Shown one piece after another: positions 58,279 to 64,000 of a DNA stretch of 64,000 bases. Position 1 is the first letter of the stretch, and each line of letters starts with the position of its first letter. Position numbers and translations under genes: made by a program. This DNA comes from TK10-74A sp965263065 (GTDB lineage: Bacteria; Chloroflexota; Dehalococcoidia; Bin125). The notes beneath the pieces are model-generated. The model ran no database searches. It saw nothing but the letters and a program-made list of their open reading frames with translations, and was not told the DNA's origin. The stretch covers positions 1,860,001 to 1,924,000 of the forward strand of contig CBDHGH010000003.1 in assembly GCA_965263065.1 (NCBI GenBank), given 5' to 3'.

Positions 58279-60384
58279 GCACGCAGCAGACCGCGCCCGG
58301 GACGCAACGGCGAGCCGCCGCCGCACGGCGGCGGCTCCGCGACGCCTACACAGACGCTGCTAGACGGCCTTCAACTTCTGCGCCGCGTAGAGATGGTTCC
58401 AGTTCCGCGACTGCACCGCGCCGGCGGGCCAGCGGACATCCGAGCGGGTGAGCGCCGCCTTCTGCACGATGACCAAGAAGAGGTGGTAGTGGCCCTTGGC
58501 ATGATCGAGGAACAACTGGTTCACCATCTCACCCCGCTTCTGCGGGTCCAACTCCGTCGATTGGGCCCGTGCGAGCGCCACAATCTCCTCGCTCGGCGGC
58601 GAGATCGCGTAGAACCCCTCCGGCAAGACGCAACAGTTGAGCACCGACTGCACGTCGGGATGGAAGGCGCTGGAGAACCACCAGATCCCGGGCGCCCCGG
58701 GCCGGGCGCGCGCGCCCGTATCGGAGAAGTACTCCGCGCCGGTGTACTCCTTGATCGTCAGCCGGATGCCGATCGCGTCGAGCTCCTGCTGCACCACGAG
58801 CGCCATCTCTTCGATGCCGGCCCAGACGCCGACGACGACGTGGAGCGTGGTGTCGAAGCCGTCGGCGTAGCCTGCCTCGGCCATCAGCGCCCGTGCCCGC
58901 TCGGGATCGTAGGGGAAATTCACGCCCGCCGCCTCGATCTGATCCGCCGAGGGATGACCGAAGGCAGAGGGGCTCGTGAACAGGGGCTGCTTCTCCGTGC
59001 CCGTCAGCAGGTTGTCAATGATGGCCTGGCGGTTGATCGCAATGTTGGCCGCCTCCCGGACCCGAATGTCCAGGAACGGGTTGGGGGAGCCGTCGTCCAG
59101 CTCGGGGTTGTTCAGGTTCCAATAGAGCAGGTGGGCGCGGTCGCCCTCGTAGTGGATCTCATACGCGGGGTCGTCAATGAACCCCTCCACGTCCTTGGTC
59201 GCCAAGCCGTAGAGCAGGTCGAGTTCCCCCGCCTCGAGCCCGGCGATTTGCGACAGCACCTCCGGCCGCACCAGCACGCGAAGGTCCTTATGGAAGGGCA
59301 CGTGGCTCACGTTGATCGGGTGGTCCAGCGGGTTGAGGTGGTCGTCGAAGCGGGTGAAGACGAAGTCCGTGTCTTCCCCGTGGCTCACGAAGCGGTAGGG
59401 GCCGGTCCCCATCGGCTCCCGGTCCATCACCGCGTCCCCCACACGCTCCGTATAGGCCTTGGAGACGATCGCCAGTGAGGTCGGGCTCTCCGGCAAGATC
59501 ACCCCAACCCAGGTGGCATCCGGCTCGTGCAGCTCCACGACCCAGGTACGCGCATCGAGGGCCTCGCTGCGGGCCCACTTGTGGGAGCCGTAGTTCTCGC
59601 GCGCGCTGGTCCAGCCGGCTGGGTGATCGCTCGTCTCGCCGCCTTGGTGGTACTCGGCGACGTTGCCCGCCCGCTCGTAGGTGAAGACCATGTCCTCCGC
59701 CGAGAGGATCGATCCGTCGTGGAAGGGGGCAGGCCGGACGTCGCCCACCATCGTCACCTCGTCCACGAACTCGGGCGCGACCATGTGAGGGATCACCGCG
59801 TTCGTGTCGGGGTCGGTCTCGACCCCGCTGGCGTAGACGCTGCCGTGGGAGACGTAGTTGAGGTGGGCGCCCGTGCGGGCCTGGTCGAGCCCGCCATTGT
59901 CGGAGGGGACCGCGGTCGTGATCGTCGCGTCCAGGTCGATGTCGGCGAAGGCCGCCACCGCCTGCTCCTCCTCCTCCGCCGCCATAGCCGCGCTCTCGGC
60001 GGCCTCCTGGGCCGCGTCGGCGGCCTCTTCGGCCGCCGCGACGGCCGCGGCGGCGGTCTCGGCGGCGGCTTCGGCGGTCGCCTGGGCCGTGGCGGCGGCC
60101 TCGCCGGCGGCGGCGGACGCCTCACCGGCGGCTTCGGCCGCAGCGGCCGCGGCGGCCGCAGCCTCGTCGATGGCGGCCTGAGCGGCCTCCGCGGTGGCGG
60201 TGCCGGCCTCGACCGCGGCGGCCGCGTCGCGGGCGGCCTGGGCGGCGGCCTCGGCGGCCTCGGAGGCGGCAGCGGCGACGGCCGCGGCGGCCTCATCCCC
60301 GGCGGCGGACGCGGCGGCGGCTGCGTCGGCGGCGGCCGCCGCGGCGGCTTCCGAGGCGGCCCGTTCGGCGGCCGCGGCCCGGCG
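57985..60384. repeat. Large direct repeat, copy B
   Basis: Partner of 53465-56150. Starts at the same gttttggacgcccggg within a DUF3179 gene and ends abruptly at the last codon of the DppC-type permease gene. Copy B continues DUF3179 upstream, so the DUF3179 side is original in B, while the binding-protein 5' end is original in A. Confidence 0.88.
58360..60384 (-). pseudogene. Family 5 solute-binding protein, signal peptide lost (copy B)
   Basis: About 675 codons match the intact gene at 53840, beginning inside the Ala-rich linker (RRAAAAERAASEAAAAAADA). The reading frame opens directly after the TGA of the permease gene (60387-60385), in the same frame and with no start codon, signal or lipobox. 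The first internal ATG (59985) would yield a cytoplasmic binding domain. Differences from copy A are scattered, for example VETDP context and MALVVQQELDAIG against LSLVVQQDLAAIG, with no stops, so decay is recent or readthrough is possible. Confidence 0.8.
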
Positions 60385-61275
60385 TCATCCGTGCCTCAGC
60401 CGCGGATCGAGGAGATCGCGCAGCCAGTCGCCCATCAGGTTGCCCGTCAGCGAGATCGTCAGCAGAGCCAGCCCCGGCAGCCAGATGGGCCACCAGGCCA
60501 CGTTCATGACCTCGCGCCCGTCTGTGATCATCCGGCCCCACGAGGCCGTGCCGGCAGGCACGCCCACCCCCAGGAAGCTCAACGCCGCCTCCGCCAGGAT
60601 CACGACCGCGACTTCCAACGTCAGGATGACCACGATCGTGTTCACGACGTTGGGGAAGAGGTGCTTGCGCATGATCCACCACCCGCCGCCCCCCGCCGCC
60701 CGTGATGCCGTCACGAAGTCGCGCTCCCGCAACGACAGGACCTCCGCCCGGACCAGTCGAGCGTAGGCGGACCATGACCAGATCAACAAGATGATAATCA
60801 CGTTGCGCAGGCTCGGCCCGAAGATGCTGCCCAGCAGCACGGCGAAGAGGATGGATGGCAGCGCGAGCTGTATGTCAGTGATCCGCATCAAGATCTGGCC
60901 CGTCAAGCCCCCCATCCAGCCCGACATCATCCCCACCAGCGTCCCAATCGCGGCCGCGCCCGGCACGACGATCGCCACCACGATCAGCGAGATCCGCGCC
61001 CCATGCATCAGCCGGCTGAGGATGTCGCGGCCCAGATCGTCCGCCCCCAAGGGGTGGTCCCAGGTGCCGCCGTCGAAAACGGGCGGCACCAGACGCGCCG
61101 GCAGGTCAAGGAAGCTCGGATCGTGCGGGGCCAACACATCCGCCAACGCACCCGCCAGGAGGAAGACCAGTGCAATCGACCCCGGCAGCGACAGGCCCAG
61201 CCAACGTCGCCAGCGGATTGGGCCGCGCGACCGGAAGAGCTCGACCTCGACGGGCGCGGCCGCGCGTTCGGTCAT
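60385..61275 (-). CDS. DppC/OppC-type ABC permease
   Basis: The 296-residue product has an N-terminal cytoplasmic segment, a first membrane helix (LPGSIALVFLLAGALADVLA), the OppC N-terminal motif HPLGADDLGRDILSRLMHGA, and the EAA loop DFVTASRAAGGGGWWIMRKH. Five or six helices follow in the usual order. It forms the channel with the DppB-like protein encoded upstream (TGATG overlap, one shared base). Its stop codon abuts the truncated binding-protein copy. Confidence 0.94.
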   Translation of the reverse strand: MTERAAAPVEVELFRSRGPIRWRRWLGLSLPGSIALVFLLAGALADVLAPHDPSFLDLPARLVPPVFDGGTWDHPLGADDLGRDILSRLMHGARISLIVVAIVVPGAAAIGTLVGMMSGWMGGLTGQILMRITDIQLALPSILFAVLLGSIFGPSLRNVIIILLIWSWSAYARLVRAEVLSLRERDFVTASRAAGGGGWWIMRKHLFPNVVNTIVVILTLEVAVVILAEAALSFLGVGVPAGTASWGRMITDGREVMNVAWWPIWLPGLALLTISLTGNLMGDWLRDLLDPRLRHG

Positions 61276-62207
61276 CAGAGGGCTCCCGCCCGGATCCGCG
61301 GATCGATGAGGCGGTAGGACACGTCCACCAGCACGTTGGCCAGTGCGATCGAGGCGGCCAGCACAATGATCGCCGTTTGCACCATCGGGTAGTCGGACTG
61401 CACGATCGAATCGATGATCAGCCGCCCGATCCCCGGCCAGGCGAACACCACCTCGATGATGACCGACCCGGCGATCAGACGCCCCACCCCGATACCGAGA
61501 ATCGTTACGACCGGCAGCAGCGCATGGCGCAGCGCGTGCCGGGTGATGACGGTGCGCTCCCGCAGCCCCTTCGCCCGCGCGGTCACGATGAAGTCAGACC
61601 CCATCACGTCGATCATCCCGGAGCGGGTCAGACGCATGATCGCCGCCATCTCCAGCAGCCCCAACGACACCGCTGGCAGGATCAGCGACTTGAACCCCTT
61701 GGCCCCTCCGGTGGGGAACCACCCCAGTTCCACGGCGAAGAAGAAGATGATCATCAGGCCCAGCCAGAAGCTGGGCGTCGCCTGCCCGAACACGGCGAGG
61801 AAGCGGGTCAACCAATCCATCAGCTTGCCACGGTTCAGCGCCGCCGCGACGCCCAGTGGGATGGACAGACTCACCGCGAAGACCAACGCCGCACTCGTCA
61901 GCTTCAATGTGTTCACCGCGCGTTCGCCGATGGCGCCAATCGTGGAGGTGCCGCCGCCGCGGTACGACTGCCCGAAGTCCAGCTGCGCGAGCTCCCAGAG
62001 GAAGTCGCCGTACTGCACGATAAAGGGGTCGTTCAGGCCGAAGCGTTCGCGGACGGTCTCGATCTCCGCGTTGGTCGCGTCGAACGGCAGCAGGAAGGTT
62101 TCCGGGTTGCCCACCAGGCGCGAGACGAAGAAGACGACGCTCGCCACGATGAAGACCACGACGAAGGCCTGGAGCAGGCGAATGGCAAGGAAGTTCCAGA
62201 ATTGCAC
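61275..62207 (-). CDS. DppB/OppB-type ABC permease
   Basis: The 310-residue product has an N-terminal helix (LLQAFVVVFIVASVVFFVSR), RERFGLNDPFIVQYGDFLWE, DFGQSYRGGG, the helical core and EAA loop DFIVTARAKGLRERTVITRH, ending LIDPRIRAG. It is the first gene of the permease pair; the ATPase genes (DppD/F) are not in the window. Together with the binding protein it would import peptides or other cationic or metal-chelate solutes. Confidence 0.94.
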   Translation of the reverse strand: MQFWNFLAIRLLQAFVVVFIVASVVFFVSRLVGNPETFLLPFDATNAEIETVRERFGLNDPFIVQYGDFLWELAQLDFGQSYRGGGTSTIGAIGERAVNTLKLTSAALVFAVSLSIPLGVAAALNRGKLMDWLTRFLAVFGQATPSFWLGLMIIFFFAVELGWFPTGGAKGFKSLILPAVSLGLLEMAAIMRLTRSGMIDVMGSDFIVTARAKGLRERTVITRHALRHALLPVVTILGIGVGRLIAGSVIIEVVFAWPGIGRLIIDSIVQSDYPMVQTAIIVLAASIALANVLVDVSYRLIDPRIRAGAL

Positions 62208-62329
62208 GGCGCGCTCCGGATCGCGTCCTACTCGCTCAGACCCGACGCCCTATGCGCCGCATACTAGCAGCAGGGCTCCGGCTGCTGGATCGTCTGGGCG
62301 TCGATGACGATCTCCGGCCCGTCCTCCCC

Positions 62330-62637
62330 AGCCGCTCGAGTTGGCCCAGCCCGGTCTCCTGCGCATAGTCGATCGCCTGGGCACGGGCCTTCAGATCCTC
62401 GGTGCTGCGAGGCATGACCATGAAGCGGTCGGCCTCGTCGCCGGTCTCGGGGTCGGTGGTGACGAAGATATCGCGGATCTCGGGGTCGTGGTAGCGGCGG
62501 AACTCATCCGCGGCCGACTGGGCGCCATCGCGAGTGCGGCCGTCTGACGTGACATCGCTGACGAGGTCGCCGTCGAGAAACACGCGACGGCCGTCACGGA
62601 GCGAGTCCAGGTATTCCTCCGGCGTGCGGAACGGCAT
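62330..62637 (-). pseudogene. 4-hydroxyphenylacetate 3-monooxygenase (HpaB-type) N-terminal fragment
   Basis: From ATG 62637 (GGGAG upstream) the frame reads MPFRTPEEYLDSLRDGRRVF, EFRRYHDPEIRDIFVTTDPE and VMPRSTEDLKARAQAIDYAQ, the conserved start of the FADH2-dependent HpaB hydroxylase family. About 100 residues remain. Beyond 62330 the frame loses similarity, and 62275-62325 reads GPEIVIDAQTIQQPEPCC with a stop in another frame, the end of a different gene. Confidence 0.75.
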
Positions 62638-62895
62638 CGTTCGCTCCCTTTCGGGACTGCGGCACGGCATCCGTTGCCGCCGGCATCATCGCCCCGGGAT
62701 CCCGACGAACGCAAGGTGTGCGGACCGGGCTCGCACGCCGATCCAGGCCGACGCGCCCTTCGGGATCCGCGAGCTGCCGCAGCCCACCCCCCAGCCCCCC
62801 GGGATGCCCTGACCAGCACCGACAAGGAGTTCGGGGGCAGACCCGACGACACGAGCGGCGGCGCGAGCGACCCTGGGTCTGGACTTGGAGTGCTC
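62638..62895. other. Gap between HpaB fragment and LRR gene
   Basis: About 260 bp. On the plus strand, 62720-62812 reads ARTPIQADAPFGIRELPQPT and PQPPGMP with a stop, plausibly the C-terminus of a lost enzyme (molybdo-hydroxylase large subunits end similarly). I cannot assign it. Confidence 0.3.
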
Positions 62896-64000
62896 TCAAT
62901 GACGGCCGTCGCGACGGAAGTGGCCGATCAGATTGTGGCGCTGTTCCACGGGGATCGTGCCCGTCAGGTCATTCCCCGACAGCGACAGGTGCTCCAAGTC
63001 GCGTAACGCTCCCAACTCCCCCGGGATCGCGCCCGTCAGACGATTCCCACCGAGCGATAGGCGCTCCAGGTTCGCCAGCGCCCCGAGTTCTGCCGGGATC
63101 GCGTCGGCCAACTCGTTCCCCCACAGATTCAGCGTGCGCAACTCGGAGAGATCGCCCAACGCTGGTGGGATCTGACCCGTGAGCCCACGCTCCCGGAGTT
63201 CCAGCGCCTGAACGCGCCGAGGCGTCCCGCCGATCGTGATGCCCTCCCACTCGGTGACCGGTATGTCGGCGTCCCAGTTGAGGATCGCGCTGCCCGCCAG
63301 TGTGACCTCGGCCGTCAGCAGCGCGACGCAGTCTTCCACGAGCCCGGGGTTGGCCGCCGGGTTGGGTACAGCCGTGCCGTTCTGGCACGCCGCCGACGGT
63401 GGAACCGGCGGCGGACAGTCGGGCAGCCCAGTGTCGTCAAGGTCGTGGTGGCGCACCGCCCGCAGCGCCGGCGGAATGCAGCCCGCGAGCTCGGTATTAC
63501 CGCTCAGCGACAGCCGCTCCAGCGCGGGGAGTTCGCCGAGCGCGGGCGGGACTATTCCCGTGAGTGCGTTGTTCCCAAGCCGCAGTTCCTCCAGTGCCGA
63601 CAGCCGGCTCAACTGCGGCTCGATGCGGCCCGTGAGCCCGACCGACTCCAAGTCGATCGACCGCACTCGGGCGGGTGTCCCTGCGACCGTCACGCCTTCC
63701 CAGGCGGTGATCGGCGTGTAGGCGTTCCAATTGAGCTGGTGCTCCCAGTAGTAGGGCAGGGTGTCTCCGGCGAGCGCCGTCTCGGCTGTGAGCAGCGCGA
63801 CGCAGTCGCCCACGAGCCCGGGATTATCCTCTGGATTGGCGACCACCGTGCCGTTCCCGCACACCTCCGTCGCCGTGCAGGTCGGTACGTAGCGGTAAGG
63901 GGCGTCGCTTGGTGGCGGATACAGGTGTCGCAACATTGGCGGTAGGCAGCGCGCCAGAGTGAAGTCACCGCTCGACATCAGGGAGCTGAAGGACGTCAAC
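62896..64000 (-). CDS. Plant-type leucine-rich-repeat surface protein, 5' end outside window
   Basis: The frame is open to the window edge (about 367 residues visible). It contains two modules, each made of a short Cys-containing cap (NGTVVANPEDNPGLVGDCVA, NGTAVPNPAANPGLVEDCVA, then LLTAE..LAG..LNW...WEG) followed by LRRs of the LxxLxxLxLxxNxLTGxIPxxLG type (ELRLGNNALTGIVPPALGEL, LSLGGNRLTGAIPGELGALR). Such proteins are exported and probably bind other proteins or glycans. The final residues (VEQRHNLIGHFRRDGRH) look unlike LRR, so the 3' end may be truncated or frameshifted. Confidence 0.85.
   Translation of the reverse strand, partial: LTSFSSLMSSGDFTLARCLPPMLRHLYPPPSDAPYRYVPTCTATEVCGNGTVVANPEDNPGLVGDCVALLTAETALAGDTLPYYWEHQLNWNAYTPITAWEGVTVAGTPARVRSIDLESVGLTGRIEPQLSRLSALEELRLGNNALTGIVPPALGELPALERLSLSGNTELAGCIPPALRAVRHHDLDDTGLPDCPPPVPPSAACQNGTAVPNPAANPGLVEDCVALLTAEVTLAGSAILNWDADIPVTEWEGITIGGTPRRVQALELRERGLTGQIPPALGDLSELRTLNLWGNELADAIPAELGALANLERLSLGGNRLTGAIPGELGALRDLEHLSLSGNDLTGTIPVEQRHNLIGHFRRDGRH

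Overview
The window is high-GC bacterial DNA without rRNA. It has one tRNA gene (Lys, UUU). The gene content points to an uncultivated Chloroflexota lineage of the Dehalococcoidia/SAR202 type: coenzyme F420 biosynthesis (cofD-cofC), an FDOR/PNPOx-type protein, adenosylcobalamin-dependent ribonucleotide reductase, several enoyl-CoA hydratases, a double-domain CaiB/BaiF CoA-transferase, EthD and fatty-acid desaturase genes, and a plant-type LRR surface protein. This placement is inferred from gene families and was not tested by phylogeny.

0-14.7 kb is dense housekeeping sequence. It holds a drug-type ABC ATPase behind a possible leader-peptide attenuator, a LysM/M23 peptidase, a MetE/UROD-like enzyme, nrdJ with a 27-bp tandem repeat at its 5' end, an unknown gene behind a 16-bp tandem repeat, two RDD membrane proteins, cofD-cofC, an RsmC-like methyltransferase, small coiled-coil/TM proteins, a thioredoxin-TPR protein and an FmdB zinc ribbon.

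14.8-23.6 kb holds a small defence block: a single-chain restriction-modification enzyme and two tandem MntA/HepT (MNT/HEPN) toxin-antitoxin pairs. The second pair arose by an ~835-bp tandem duplication that also copied the tail of folP. folP, a thioesterase, an AlkA-like glycosylase, MgtC and a GNAT protein follow.

23.6-34.4 kb is a gene graveyard. Short pieces of catabolic, transport and transposase genes abut in both orientations, often with frameshifts. It ends in a tyrosine recombinase unit flanked by direct repeats, next to tRNA-Lys.

34.6-40.6 kb is ordinary coding sequence (YceI with an amber codon, EthD, PNPOx, HAD, desaturase, nitroreductase, TolB-like). 40.8-47.5 kb is accessory: a truncated enolase-superfamily gene, phage-like terminase and ParB-methylase remnants, then a small cluster around a DUF7662-DUF6884-HhH glycosylase-like protein with an XRE regulator and a frameshifted uracil-DNA-glycosylase-like gene. 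This cluster is the best candidate for an undescribed nucleic-acid-targeting system.

47.5-64 kb carries CoA-ester metabolism (CaiB, two enoyl-CoA hydratases), an inverted second copy of a 1,464-bp block also present at 30 kb, and a 2.4-2.7-kb direct repeat carrying the tail of a DUF3179 gene and a family-5 solute-binding lipoprotein with a very long Ala-rich linker. One binding-protein copy is intact. The other has lost its signal peptide and abuts the DppC-type permease gene of a DppB-DppC pair. An HpaB fragment and an LRR protein that runs off the edge close the window.
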